From positions 40,357,005 to 40,421,004 of the forward strand of contig CM057224.1 in assembly GCA_029891385.1 (NCBI GenBank): DNA of 64,000 bases, given 5' to 3'. The notes under the pieces are model-generated. The model did no database searches, was not told the DNA's origin, and worked only from the letters and a program-made list of their open reading frames with translations. Below, piece by piece: positions 12,986 to 23,219 of the stretch (the stretch's first letter is position 1; each line of letters opens with the position of its first letter). Made by a program: the position numbers and the translations under genes. The DNA is from Erythroxylum novogranatense (Eukaryota; Streptophyta; Magnoliopsida; Malpighiales; Erythroxylaceae).

Positions 12986-13117
12986 GACACTTTGACAAAC
13001 ATACTAATTGTATTTGCTAAGTTAAATTCGAGTATAAGATATGTTCAAGGGATGAATGAAATTTTGGCACCACTATTCTATGTGTTCAAAAATGATCCGA
13101 ATGAGGAAATGTCGATG
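12986..13117 (+). pseudogene. TBC1D13-like Rab-GAP exon (TBC domain core)
   Basis: After an acceptor (TTATCTTCAG) an open frame gives NILIVFAKLN, then SIRYVQGMNEILAPLFYVF and KNDPNEEMS. This is the highly conserved YVQGMNE region of the TBC Rab-GTPase-activating domain, closest to plant TBC1D13-type proteins. TBC proteins supply Arg and Gln fingers that speed GTP hydrolysis by Rabs in membrane traffic. The exon itself is intact. The bases after the last codon read ATGAGT where a GT donor would be expected, so the donor may be lost. The next exon is 4.9 kb away beyond a Gypsy insertion. Confidence 0.85.
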
Positions 13118-13248
13118 AGTGTTTGTTTTTCCTTTATATCTTTATTAGAACTGTGTTCATCATGACGGTATTGCATCAGCTATTTTTATGGTAGTATAAA
13201 ATTAGATTTAACCTTATTATACCATTAGAATTCATTTGTAGAAATTAC
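13118..13248 (+). other. Remnant intron of the TBC1D13-like gene
   Basis: AT-rich non-coding sequence lies between the TBC exon and the Gypsy insertion. It continues after the insertion at 17845-18045. Nothing else is seen in it. Confidence 0.5.
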
Positions 13249-13553
13249 TGATAGATTCTCTAAAAAATGAGAAGTATGTCACTGAAATATTATTAGTGGT
13301 AACTCAAATATACCAAGTTACAAGATAACTTGCAGACAATTTCGAGAGTGTCTGCTCTTTCCTAGCCTAAGGCTCACCAGAATTCTCTTAGTAATATGAT
13401 GATCCTCCCTTTTCCAATCATTACATTATTTATACTAGCCCAGCTACTTACGTTAGCCATGCAACAAACTCACTACTCTCTCATGCACGTCATATAACCA
13501 CCAACCCCTGCCTCTAGCAGAATTTGGTAACTTCCTTTGCCCACTTGTTAGGT
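13249..13553 (-). repeat. 3' LTR of the Gypsy element, shortened
   Basis: It begins TGATAGATTCTC and runs parallel to the other LTR (17492) with scattered differences. It lacks the last part of that LTR and passes into internal sequence near 13550. Many differences between the LTRs indicate an old insertion. Confidence 0.8.
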
Positions 13554-13554
13554 A

Positions 13555-14735
13555 AAATCAACTTATCATTATCATCTCCCACCACTGCTCGCAGCTGTGA
13601 CACATGAAAGATAGGATGCATCCTTACTAAATCGGGTAACTGCAGTTCATATGCCACTTTCCCAATCCTTCTCAACACTCAGAATGGACCAAAATATCAG
13701 GGGGTTAACTTCTCATTGACTCTTCTCACTACAGTTAATTATCTATAAGGAGCTAGCTTCAGCCGTACCCTATCTTCTACTTGAAAAACCACCTCCCGTT
13801 TGTGTTTATCAGCTCTACTTTTCATGTCGATTTGTGCCTTAGATAAATGTTGTTTAATTTTGGCCATGTAGTGGTCTCTTTGTTGTAATAATACATTAAC
13901 CAACTCCATTCTTGATACTCTTGATCCCATCTGAAGAATAGGAGGAGGATCCCTCCCATATAAGACCTTAAAGGGTGTAGTTCTAAGAGCCACATGATAG
14001 GAGGTATTATAGCAATACTCTACACAACCTAACCATTTCGCCCATTGCTTGGGGATGTCTCTTGCAAAACACCTTAAGTAGGCTTCTACTTATCTATTTA
14101 CCACCTTAGTAGCACCATCAATTTGAGGATGATAGGATGAGCTAAACTTAAGAACTGTTCCGTGCACCTTGAACAATTCCCACCAAAGTTTACTTATGAA
14201 AACCTTATATTTGTCAAAAACCACAGATCTAGGGAACCCATGTAGCTTCACAATTTCCTTGATGAACACCTCAGCTACTGTTTGTGTCGTGTATGGATGA
14301 TTAAGTGATAAGAAATGAGCATACTTGTTAAGCCTATCCACTACGACCAAGATGGATGAATATCCAAGGGATTGGGAGCCCTTCGATAAAATCCATCGTT
14401 ATCTCATCCAATACCTTATTGGGTATCGCAAGGGGCTGCAATAGTCCTGCTGGTGACAGAGTTAAGTATTTATTCTGTTAGCATGTTAAGCAACCTGCCA
14501 CAAATCGGTAAATTTTTTTCTTCATGTCCTCCCAATACAACTCCCTAGAGATTCGCATATATGTTTTTAATGGACCTCCATGTCCTACCAAGTGACTCTC
14601 CTGACCATCCTTTATAATTTTGGATATAAAAGCAGAAGTATTAAAGATTACCAATTTGTCCTCGTAGTAGGGTCTACCTTGCTTCATTGTATATCGAGGC
14701 CTGAACACAGGGTCTTTACTTATAGCTTCTACCAA
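13555..14735 (-). pseudogene. Gypsy integrase region, broken
   Basis: Minus-strand pieces: zinc-binding H2C2 region (14478-14735, ending YRFVAGCLTC), catalytic core (14090-14350, [12 protein letters not shown], then KLHGFPRSVVFD, then HPQIDGATKVVNR) and C-terminal part (13739-13993, PFKVLYGRDPP, then KSRADKHKR). A final stretch near 13600 resembles FHVSQLR, the usual end of Gypsy integrases. Integrase inserts the cDNA copy into the genome. The pieces are separated by stops and frameshifts. Confidence 0.85.
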
Positions 14736-14952
14736 CTTCCCTTAGCTTGCTATCAAATTCTATCTCTTGCAAGATTACATCCATATCTAAGATTTTGCAT
14801 GCCATTAAAGTCTACAACTCCTCTTGGTACTATACTCTAGGTAGAGCATCCGCCACTTTTTTTTTCTTTTCCAGGTTTGTATTCAATGGCAAAATCAAAA
14901 CCCAGCAAGTTGGTGATCCATTTTTGATAATCGAGGTGAATCTCCCGCTGCT

Positions 14953-15225
14953 TTAGTAAAATTTCAACGATTTTTGGTTAGTACGAATGACAAACCTATG
15001 GCCTAGGAGATAAGATCTCCATTTCCTGACAACCAACATAATAGCCATAAGTTCTCTCTCATAAGCTGATTGTCGTTTTCTTTCTACTGAAAGTGATTGA
15101 CTATAATAGGCAATCGGTTGGTTATTCTGCATCAGCACAGCTCCCACATCAGAAGCTAAAGCATCAGTCTCCAAAATAAAAGGTTGATTGAAATCGGGCA
15201 AGGCTAAAATGAGCACTGTGGTCAC
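14953..15225 (-). pseudogene. Gypsy RNase H region
   Basis: The frame reads PFILETDALASDVGAVLMQ, then PIAYYSQSLS, then SAYERELMAIMLVVRKWRSYLLGH. This is the RNase H domain of Gypsy pol, which removes RNA from the RNA-DNA hybrid. The catalytic Asp (ETDA) and Glu (YERELMA) are retained. The fragment is only 90 codons long. Confidence 0.85.
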
Positions 15226-15583
15226 TGCCTGTTTAAGGTTATTAAAAGCCTTCTCTACTTCAACTGTTTACTTAAAATTGTTCTTCTTGAGCAACTGTGT
15301 CAACAGCCATACAATGTGGTTGTACCTTCATACAAATTTTTGATAATAACCTGTCAGTCCCAAGAATCCCCTCAACTCCTTCAAGGTTACTGGTTTAAAT
15401 GACTCCAAATTCTAGCATCTCCTTGACCAATCTCTTGATTTCATTCTTTTGAAAATGGGGATACTTGTAGGGTCGGACCCTTACTGGTCCTTCTCCTTCA
15501 ACAAAGTGGATGTGGTGTTCTTTTTCCCTTTTTGGCAGCAAGGTCTGTGGCAATTGAAACACCCCTCTATGCTCTTCCAACAC
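15226..15583 (-). pseudogene. Gypsy reverse transcriptase remnant
   Basis: Only the N-terminal RT lead-in is legible (15395-15583: VRPYKYPHFQKNEIKRLVKEMLEFGVI). The catalytic core with its YVDD box is largely missing, so this stretch has suffered a large deletion. The part at 15240-15380 is degenerate. Confidence 0.75.
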
Positions 15584-15784
15584 ACTTTTGATTTCAGGGT
15601 CTTCTACCCTAATAATCGGTTTCGGTTCTTCCTCCTATACTACCATTTGCAACCATTACACGAAATCCCCTTCTTTGATATCCTTGCAAAGGGATTTTGC
15701 CCTCACCAGGGATTTAGATAATATTTGGTCCCCTTTGATAATGATTTATTTCTCGCCCAATCTTATTTTCATAGTAAGTGTACA

Positions 15785-16240
15785 CTAATTATTCAAGACA
15801 TCTCTTAGTATTCTCAAGCATTTTATGCCCAACATAACATCTATACTGCCTAACTTCATTGGCAGAAAATCCTTACATATTTCTAGCTCCTGTATCCTTA
15901 AATTCAAGTTCCTATAGACCCCAGTTCGTGCTACTTTTTCACCATTCCCCATCACTATCTTATACTTGTCTGTGTGGTACCATTTGGAACTCCATTTCAA
16001 TGCCAACTCTTTCGATACAAAGTTATATGTGGCTCCACTATCCATGAGGATCACTACGGGCTCCCCCTCTAATACTCCTACTACCTTTATCGTCTTGGGT
16101 AAGGTCAACGCAACTGCAGATCTTGCTGATAATTCTACATTTTGCAATTCCATTTCTTGCTCTTCGTCATCTTCTACACTCTCCAACGTACTAACTTCTA
16201 TTTCTTCATCTATGACCGTGATAACCTTCAAATCTATCAT
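15785..16240 (-). pseudogene. Gypsy aspartic protease region
   Basis: An open frame of 151 residues includes EPVVILMDSGATYNFVS, the D-S-G-A active site of a retroviral-type aspartic protease, and ends near DVMLGIKCL. The protease would cleave the polyprotein. The upstream part (16241-16520) is a degenerate zinc-knuckle and linker region. Confidence 0.85.
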
Positions 16241-16520
16241 TTTACATTGGTGGCTTGGTGAATATTTCTCATCACATTTAAAGCATAGTCCCTACTTCTT
16301 CTTCTCTTGTATCTCACCGAATGTTAAACGTTTAAATTTTCTGTTTCCTTTGTCAGTGATAGCGACCTTTCCTATTTTAAGCCCAATTTTTCACTGTCTC
16401 CCACTGCCTCCCACGTTTTGTATCCATCATAGCCACTTATTCTATTACCACCCATTGTCGCATTCCCTTATCACTCCCCATTACTTTATTCTTTTTCTCT
16501 ATCTGTTGAGCTCAAGGCAT

Positions 16521-17240
16521 CACTCATCGCAAATTGTTAAGATTAACAATTAATAGTTCCAATCTGATTTCCTTTGATAACCCATTTAAAAATGAACTCT
16601 CTAATACTTCATCGGGTAACTCTAATAATGCAGCAGCTAATTCCTCAAATCTAAAAATATATTCATCTACCGTACCTGTCTGCTTGATGGCCAGTAGATG
16701 TTGACACGGGGTTCCTCCCAGTATTCGACCCTCCACCCAACGACACCATGCCAATGCCTTCTTCTTCATATTGAGCGATACTAACTTAATTTTCTCCCTT
16801 TCGTTAAACCTCCTCATCGAGAAAAAGTGTTCAACACGATAAATCCACCCATCCGAGTCGTCTCCGTCAAAGATTGTCATCTCGACCCGCCTAGTTTGAT
16901 AGTCATGTTAAGGTTCCCCCTGTCGTACAAATCCCAATGGTGGTTCTTCCGTAAAGTCCCTCCATCCTTCTCTCTGGTGTTCTCGTTCACGATCCCCTCC
17001 CATTGGTGGCCCACGTCGATCACGCTCCTATCAAACAAACCCATGAGGTGATTCCCGGTGGGTCGTATTATTCCACCCATACTCTGGTGGAGGTTCATTA
17101 TGACCGATATTCTCTGGGGGATACCGCCGGAACTCATTCACTGGTTCGAACCCCGATGGTGGCCCAAGACTCCAACCTTATTCCATCGGCCCCTTTCCTT
17201 TGTCCATGCATTGCTCCTCTTCATTTTGATTATTGCCTAA
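16521..17240 (-). pseudogene. Gypsy gag region, broken
   Basis: The capsid-like part is at 16524-16880 (FDGDDSDGWIYRVEHFF, then VEEYIFRFEELAA-like stretch). The N-terminal part is at 16877-17137. Gag forms the virus-like particle. The frame is interrupted near 16880. Confidence 0.75.
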
Positions 17241-17478
17241 AGTCTCACCACTCTTACCGGCTTCTCTGTGGCTCACAAACAGCTTCATTATTTCATGTAA
17301 CTCCTTCATCTCGAGCGGGGATTGCTCCCAGTTTTTTTACAATTCTTCTTTCTCCAGTCTCCGTTCTTCCCTCAATATCTCAAAGTTCTTCTAAAAATAT
17401 TCACGCAAGCTCTCAATTTCCTTGTCAATTCCATTCATTCGATTATCTCCTTTCTTATTAGCTATAGATAGGGTCTTT
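17241..17478 (-). other. Gypsy untranslated leader and gag N-terminal remnant
   Basis: The sequence between the PBS and the first legible gag frame is probably leader and start of gag. No domain is recognised. Confidence 0.4.
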
Positions 17479-17491
17479 CCTCTGATACCAT

Positions 17492-17844
17492 TGATAAATA
17501 CTCTAAAAAATGAGAAGTATCTCACTGAAATATTATTAATAGTAACTCAAATCCGTGAAGTTACAGGATAACTTGCAGACAATTTCGAGAGTGTCTGCTC
17601 TCTCCTAGCCTAAGGCTCACCAGAATTTTCTTAGTAATATAATGATCCTCCCTTTTCCAATCATTACATTATTTATACTAACCCATCTACTTACATTAGC
17701 CATGCAACAAACTCACTACTCTCTCACTCTCTCATGCACGTCATATAACCACCAACCCTTGCCTCTAATAGAATTTGGTAACTTTACTCAATTACCCTTC
17801 TCTTTGCCCTTCTAGAATAAACCTGTGTAATAGGAGGTCTAACA
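17492..17844 (-). repeat. 5' LTR of the Gypsy element, 353 bp
   Basis: The LTR starts TGATAAATACTC (plus strand) and ends GGTCTAACA. It abuts the PBS at 17479-17490 with one intervening base, which fixes the LTR edge and the orientation. Confidence 0.85.
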
Positions 17845-18045
17845 GTTACATTAGCATCCAGTAATTACAATAAAATAATAATTTCTAGAGACAAATAGTG
17901 AACAGTTGCCAAGGTCACTAGATAATAATGGGAATAGTTATTTTTATACCTATGCTTTCAATAGTTTGTGGTAAGATTTGAATTTAATGTTCTGTAGTTA
18001 GTTAATTCCATTTTGTTTATCATTTTTTGTATTGAAGTTATGCAG

Positions 18046-18224
18046 GCCTGTGATGAAGCAAACGCATTTTTTTGTTTTGTTAAGTTATTAAGTTGGTTCG
18101 GGATCAGTTCTATCAGCAACTTGACAATAATGTTGTGGGAATTCGTTCAACAATAACAAAGTTGTCACAGCTTCTCAAGGAGCATGATGAAGAACTATGG
18201 CTTCATCTTGAGATCACAACTAAA
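18046..18224 (+). pseudogene. TBC1D13-like Rab-GAP exon with a 1-base deletion
   Basis: After an acceptor (AGTTATGCAG) the frame reads ACDEANAFFCFVKLLS, shifts by one base near 18095, then reads RDQFYQQLDNNVVGIRSTI followed by LLKEHDEELWLHLEITTK up to a GTAAGA donor. This is the TBC domain segment that normally follows the exon at 12986. The single-base deletion confirms that the copy is dead. No later TBC exons are found downstream, so the gene is also 3'-truncated here. Confidence 0.88.
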
Positions 18225-18577
18225 GTAAGATGTGTTTCTATTTTCCTTCTTGACAAAAGTAGTTAGTTTTCCCTGTCATAAGAGCATTATCCTTCGAACT
18301 TGGACTTTTGTCGATTTCCTTCGAAATTTACATTTGACTTCTGTTTCCATACCAAAGAATGCACGATCTCTAAACTCATGATTATATTGACAGATTTGAA
18401 CTTAATGATCTCCCTCAAGTGGGATTACATTATCAGAGCTTTTGAATACCAGCCAAGAAGTTCTTACGAAAGTTGTTTTGGGTTTACATTTAAATATGGC
18501 ATAGGTGCTCTCTTCACTGCCATCAAATTGGTGTGCTATGACATCTCCATTTTTCTAATGATTCATCAATTCACTTA
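18225..18577 (+). other. Non-coding sequence after the TBC exon
   Basis: AT-rich sequence contains a 105-codon open frame (18300-18617) with no recognisable family. It is probably the remnant of the next TBC intron. It ends at the TTA (18575-18577) that borders the TIR element. Confidence 0.4.
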
Positions 18578-18639
18578 CGGTCTATTTGGTACACTGGAAT
18601 ATAATGACTATTCCTAATAAATTCCTAACTTATTTCTGT

Positions 18640-20400
18640 AAAAAAGAGAGCTAGCAATAACTAAACTTGCGTAAAAGCTATTTTCAATTTTGAAGAATAC
18701 CCAAACCCCACCCCAACCTATCTTTAACTAATCGACGAATAGCTCTGCTGATCTGAAGACAACTTTGTCCTCTCATCATTTCCAGCCTCTGAAATTTCTT
18801 CTCCTTCGATGACATTGGCACATCATTAGAGCCTCCTCTTATCCTCTCACGTTCAAGCCTCCGAAGTCTTTCACTTCTTCAACGTACACTATTCTCTTCT
18901 CCACTTTATGATTTCGGATCTACCATTCTCCAGTTCGTAAAAGAATTTCGTTCATTTTATCTTTGTCTCTTTTTTTTGGGTTTTTTCTAGGTATCTTTAA
19001 CTCCTTTTATCTAGGTTTTCTGCGTATGGAATTTTGATTTTTGGGATTGTGATTGCAGGAGGGTTGCTCCCTTGGGTGGAAGCGTCCCAGGCGTTTCTTG
19101 TTTACTTAATCATAACACTCGCTGTAAATAACTTTGCTACTACTTCACTACGACCTATTCCATTAAATTTTCCATCTCCTACGTTAGATTGTTCATATTA
19201 GGGTTTGTGTTCTTCATAATGCAGAAGGAACTAGCATCGACGATGGTGCTCTAAAGGCTTGGTTTATTCTCGTTCAAAATCAACAACCTGTTGGACTTTA
19301 CACCTCCTCTGAGCTCCACGGTACTCTGTCTTACCCATTTCCCATTTCCCATTTCGTTCTCATATTCAATTTCAGTTCAGTTCTGTTAGTAGTCATTTTT
19401 ATGCATATTTTTCATCTCCTACATGTTTAATAGCATTAAAGCTTCACCTATTGAATTTGTTTTTCATTATTCCCGTGAACAAAGCATTTCTTAAATGGGT
19501 ACATCTTCGAGACCACGCTTTTGTTTGATTTCAATCGTTATCTTTCCAGTAGAAATTGCTAGTCCAAGAAGGCTTTGTTATTGTTATGGAATTAGGAGTC
19601 CTAAAAACTTGCTTTGACTAAGAAATGGTACCTTCCTCTGCCAAATTATGAATGTGAATCACCCATTGAATCCCAATTAAACATCAACTTAAAAGGTGTC
19701 AACCCTGTTTATATTGCACGTTCTTATTCAATGCAATCCTCCATCATCTTCATATGTGCTTAATGAGTCCCTATCTCTGGTGAATTGTTCAAAGTTCAAA
19801 GACTTTCTTGAACTTCGAACAATTCATCAGAGATAGGCAATTAAATGATTTAATTATAAGCAATTAACTAAATCAACAATCAAGATTCCAAACACTTGAC
19901 ACACAATTTCAGTTAGATAGTCTTTGTTTGCTTACTGTTTTGATCATGCATTAGTGTTATTTCATATATAATGATTAGAAAATCCAAGCAAGGTTTCAAC
20001 AAAACGATCACAGTAGCCATAAGCTACTGAAGATTATACAACGAAGCTTCTTTTGAATAGATATGAATTGCAATCTGGGGTTAGAGGAATAAATAGTCAT
20101 CTATAAATTTGGAAATGGTTGTCATAATTCAGTAGTTCAAGAAAAGGTTCCCGACGTTAAGTTTACTATCCTTAAACTAAACCAAGGGGAGCTTTTGGAG
20201 TTCTGCATTAATTTGTGCTTCTAAACAGAACACATGGATTAATTTGGATCTAGGAACAAGTTTTTTGTACAATAAGGGGAGATAATATGCATAGAAGCAT
20301 TCATGGTTAGGTTATGGGGTTTCTGTTGCATTATGTAATGTGCACCTTGATTGGAACAAGTTGGTTGTCATTGACACTAACATTTAACCCTGTTGATGCG
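18640..20400 (+). other. Unassigned sequence inside the TIR unit
   Basis: This stretch has scattered exon-like pieces with splice-like borders. One at about 19060-19124 follows GATTGCAG and reads GGLLPWVEASQAF. One at about 19225-19321 reads GALKAWFILVQNQQPVGLY. I recognise neither. A self-complementary stretch lies around 19790-19835 (TCTCTGGTGAATTGTTCAAAG against CTTCGAACAATTCATCAGAGA). TRAPPC2 exon 1 was looked for here and not found. Confidence 0.4.
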
Positions 20401-20407
20401 TATATAG

Positions 20408-21480
20408 AGAGAAGATGATGCTCAGCTACACCAATTCATACTCCATGCAGCTCTGGATGTTGTTTAAGACCTTGTATGGACTACTAGTGCCATGTACGTT
20501 CTCTTCTTTAGATTGTTTCTCGTCAATACACTTGTACTTCCACTCCTCTCTGTCTACATCTTTCTATGTGCCTCTTCCTATGTATATATCTAACTATAAA
20601 TATATTTTCTTTTTCTTGATACTCCTTATCTGTTTGTTGCATTTTATCTCAGGTTCTTGAAAGGAATTGACAGGTTTAATGATATGGTGGTATCAATCTA
20701 TGTTACAGCTGGTCATATCCTTTCTATTGATCATTTCTTAAACTGCTAATGCGAACATCCTGGAATTAATATGTAATTGATTGGATTCTAGTAAATTTGG
20801 TGTTTGCTTCATTTATGTTTCTAATGTTCCTCTTATTCTCTACGATACGTTGTTTGTTTTATTTGATACATACTGGGGGGCCCATTTTGTAGATAAGGTA
20901 AACCTTATACCCTTGTATGTGAATTTAGAAGTTTCAATTTTAGCACAATGATATTTAGGCTATTCTTCTTATTATTAGCCTACAACATTAATTAGTTATG
21001 TGAAAGAAGAGGATGGGTCTCAGTGTCATTTTCAAGTTCCTCTGGCAGAACATTTTTGTATTGTTTTAAAACCATAGAATTTGGAATTGTCTTATATTTG
21101 TTTTCCTTCAAGTTTGGTTTATCCATTAATTTGTGTGGTTTACCTATTTTATGATATCTAGTCTTTACTGTATTCTTTGACTTTTCTTACATACACGATT
21201 TATGCTACTTCATGACTCACGAAATGAGGATGGGATCAAGAGCTTTTTTCGGGATGTTCTTGAGCTGTATATAAAGGTAATTGTTTAACCACTAACCATC
21301 ATTAAGAACAGTTACTTTTCTCCTTATTTAAGTTGACAATAATGGGTTTGTAATCTGCAGATTCATCTTAATCCCTTGTATTTACCTGGTTCTCGCATTA
21401 CATCTTCACATTTTGACATAAAAGTCCGTGCCATGGCAAGGAAATATATATATAGAGGCCTGTGGAAATGGAAGTGTCCC
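20408..21480 (+). pseudogene. TRAPPC2: TRAPPC2 (sedlin) pseudogene, four exons, one premature stop
   Basis: TRAPPC2 is a small longin-fold subunit of the TRAPP tethering complexes that act in ER-Golgi traffic. Exon 20408-20493 reads REDDAQLHQFILHAALDVV, then TAA (20465-20467, a likely CAA change), then DLVWTTSAM. Exon 20653-20714 reads FLKGIDRFNDMVVSIYVTAG. Exon 21191-21276 reads [19 protein letters not shown] and on to ELYIK. The last exon from 21361 reads LNPLYLPGSRITSSHF, then KVRAMARKY, and lacks the normal stop. The N-terminal exon (about 27 residues) is absent. Introns 1 and 3 are GT-AG; intron 2 is U12 AT-AC type. Because introns are kept, this is a DNA-level copy, not a retrocopy. Confidence 0.9.
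20715..21190 (+). other. U12-type AT-AC intron in the TRAPPC2 copy
   Basis: The donor reads ATATCCTTTC directly after the GGTC of the TAGH codons, the canonical minor-spliceosome AT-AC donor. The acceptor is CTTAC before ATACACG. A branch-site match TTCTTTGAC (21173-21181) places its A 10 bases from the 3' end. Splicing here restores the frame exactly (His, Thr, Arg). No GT-AG alternative gives the conserved protein. Confidence 0.9.
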
Positions 21481-21559
21481 AAAGCTCAGCCCAGATGATA
21501 GTTTAGGATTGGTTTGCTGTCAGTATTAATGATGGTCTTGAGGATTAGTAGTCCTATGA

Positions 21560-21677
21560 TTTTAGCTTATATATTTTGATCCTTCATTTGATTCCACGGG
21601 AAGATTAGAAAATGAAGTTGTTCCTACAAAAGTTATTCCTGAGAATAGTTAACTTTAACAACCTGTTTGGTATAATG

Positions 21678-21765
<88 letters not shown>

Positions 21766-22074
21766 ATTAAAATAATTGATAAAATTAATAATAATAAGAC
21801 TAATAATAAGTAGAAAATTTATAAGAATAATTAATAATAAAAATTAACTAATAATAATAATAATAACAACAACAATAATAATAATAAGGTTAATAATAAT
21901 AATAATAAAGATATTTTGATTTTTTGTTACTTATTCCAATTTTATATTTTCAAACCAAATAAAGTTATATATTTTGATCCTTCATTTGATTCCACGGAAG
22001 ATTAGAAAATGAAGTTGTTCCTACAAAAGTTATTCCCGAGAATAGTTAACTTTAACAACCTGTTTGGTATAATG

Positions 22075-22137
<63 letters not shown>

Positions 22138-22390
22138 TGATGATGATAATGATGAAATTAAAATAATTGATAAAATTAATAATAATAAGACTAATAATAA
22201 GTAGAAAATTTATAAGAATAATTAATAAAAAATTAACAAATAATAATAATAATAATAATAACAACAACAATAATAATAATAATAAGGTTAATAATAATAA
22301 TAATAATAATATTTTGATTTTGTTGTTACTTATTCCAAGTTTATATTTTCAAACCAAACACTGAAATAAAAATTCTTTATTTATTCCATT
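21560..22390 (+). repeat. Tandem repeat (about 396 bp) with TAA and ATG microsatellites and Tourist-like ends
   Basis: The block TATATTTTGATCCTTCATTTG recurs at 21570 and 21966. Each copy holds CCTGTTTGGTATAATGGAATAA followed by long (TAA)n and (ATG)n runs, and closes with TTATTCCA and CAAACCAAA, so each unit is itself a small Tourist-like MITE filled with microsatellite. The poly-Ile and poly-Asn frames here are not genes. Confidence 0.85.
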
Positions 22391-22502
22391 CTTTAAACCA
22401 AACAAAGTAATAATCATTTTTTTTCTATTCCTTGTCTTTTCTATTCTTAGGAATAACTATTCTATTCTCTATCTATTTTATTTCAGTGTACCAAATAGGC
22501 CG

Positions 22503-22959
22503 TTAGGGTCGACCATTTGATTTTAATTTTTCTAGCTGCTAAGCTTAAACAATAGGGAGATCTCTCTCTTATAGCATAACAGTGATTCTATTCATGCGTT
22601 TTGTAGTACCTGCGTAAAATGGGAACTATGATAAACAATTATTAACTTCCTTCACTAATTAGGCTTGACTGGTCCACGCAAAGTTGTTAGACCATGCGTG
22701 GATGCAACATAGAAGTGGTTAGTCCTATTGATAACTAAATTTCAATAGTTATATCACTTATTAATGCAATACTTGTTAGTTGCTAGTCAAATAATTTCCA
22801 AGGTATTCTTTTTCAATTGTTGTGCAATCTGAAGATTTTAACTTTTAGGTCCTTTATCTGTATGGATCAATTGTCAAAGATTTAGCCTTTGTATTAATTT
22901 TTCTAAATAACGACATTCAAAGGACTTTCTGCTTTGTGTTTCGGAATAACAGGTCCACC
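22503..22959 (+). other. Non-coding sequence
   Basis: AT-rich sequence after the TIR unit, with no open frame of note and no repeat. Probably old intergenic or intronic sequence. Confidence 0.4.
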
Positions 22960-23219
22960 CCCAATTTTATGCGTTTAGATATATGATATCCACTCCTTTC
23001 TAGCACATGGCCCAAGGTATATTACCGCACATGTCCTGCGTGAAGATAATCAATGCGCTGATCAACTAGCTCGTATGGGCTCGGGTTTCGTACATAGCGA
23101 GCAGGTGTGGCACAACCCTCCCCTTATATTGTATTCTCTTTTGCGCGCAGATGCACATGGGATTGCATTCCCTCGACATTAAACTTGGTTCTTCCTCTGA
23201 TGTACCCAAAAAAAAAAAA
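22960..23219 (+). mobile_element. 5'-truncated LINE: RNase H tail and poly(A)
   Basis: One frame reads HVLREDNQCADQLARMGSGF followed by WHNPP and LLRADAHGIAFPRH before a stop. This is the RVT_3-type RNase H at the end of many plant L1 LINEs (HxxREDNxxAD signature). A run of 12 A (23208-23219) follows about 25 bases after the stop, consistent with the LINE 3' tail. The rest of the element is missing, as is usual after incomplete reverse transcription. Confidence 0.8.

Larger units (their letters stand above)
13249..17844 (-). mobile_element. Ty3/Gypsy retrotransposon (short LTR, chromovirus-like), decayed
   Basis: The element lies on the minus strand with LTRs at 17492-17844 (5') and 13249 to about 13553 (3', shortened). 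The near-duplicated target is ATTAC (13244-13248) against GTTAC (17845-17849). The PBS at 17479-17490 reads TGGTATCAGAGG on the minus strand, close to the initiator tRNA-Met complement. The gene order is gag, protease, RT, RNase H and integrase, as in Ty3/Gypsy. All domains contain stops or frameshifts. The 350-bp LTR and 4.6-kb size suggest a Reina-type chromovirus, but that is not proven. It sits in an intron of the TBC1D13-like pseudogene. Confidence 0.88.
18578..22502. mobile_element. TIR-bounded unit (PIF/Harbinger, Tourist-like ends) holding a TRAPPC2 copy
   Basis: The left end CGGTCTATTTGGTACACTGG is matched in inverted orientation by the right end (CCAAATAGGCCG at 22491-22502). About 24 of the first 28 bases pair. 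Both ends abut TTA (18575-18577 and 22503-22505), the target duplication typical of PIF/Harbinger and Tourist elements. No transposase is seen. The interior holds an intron-containing TRAPPC2 pseudogene, two short Tourist-like repeats with TAA/ATG microsatellites, and unassigned sequence. It could be a gene-capturing (Pack-type) TIR element, or two MITEs that happen to flank a gene relic. Confidence 0.55.

Noticed and set aside
22052..22364. Poly-Ile and poly-Asn open frames
   Set aside because: They are products of (TAA)n microsatellites.
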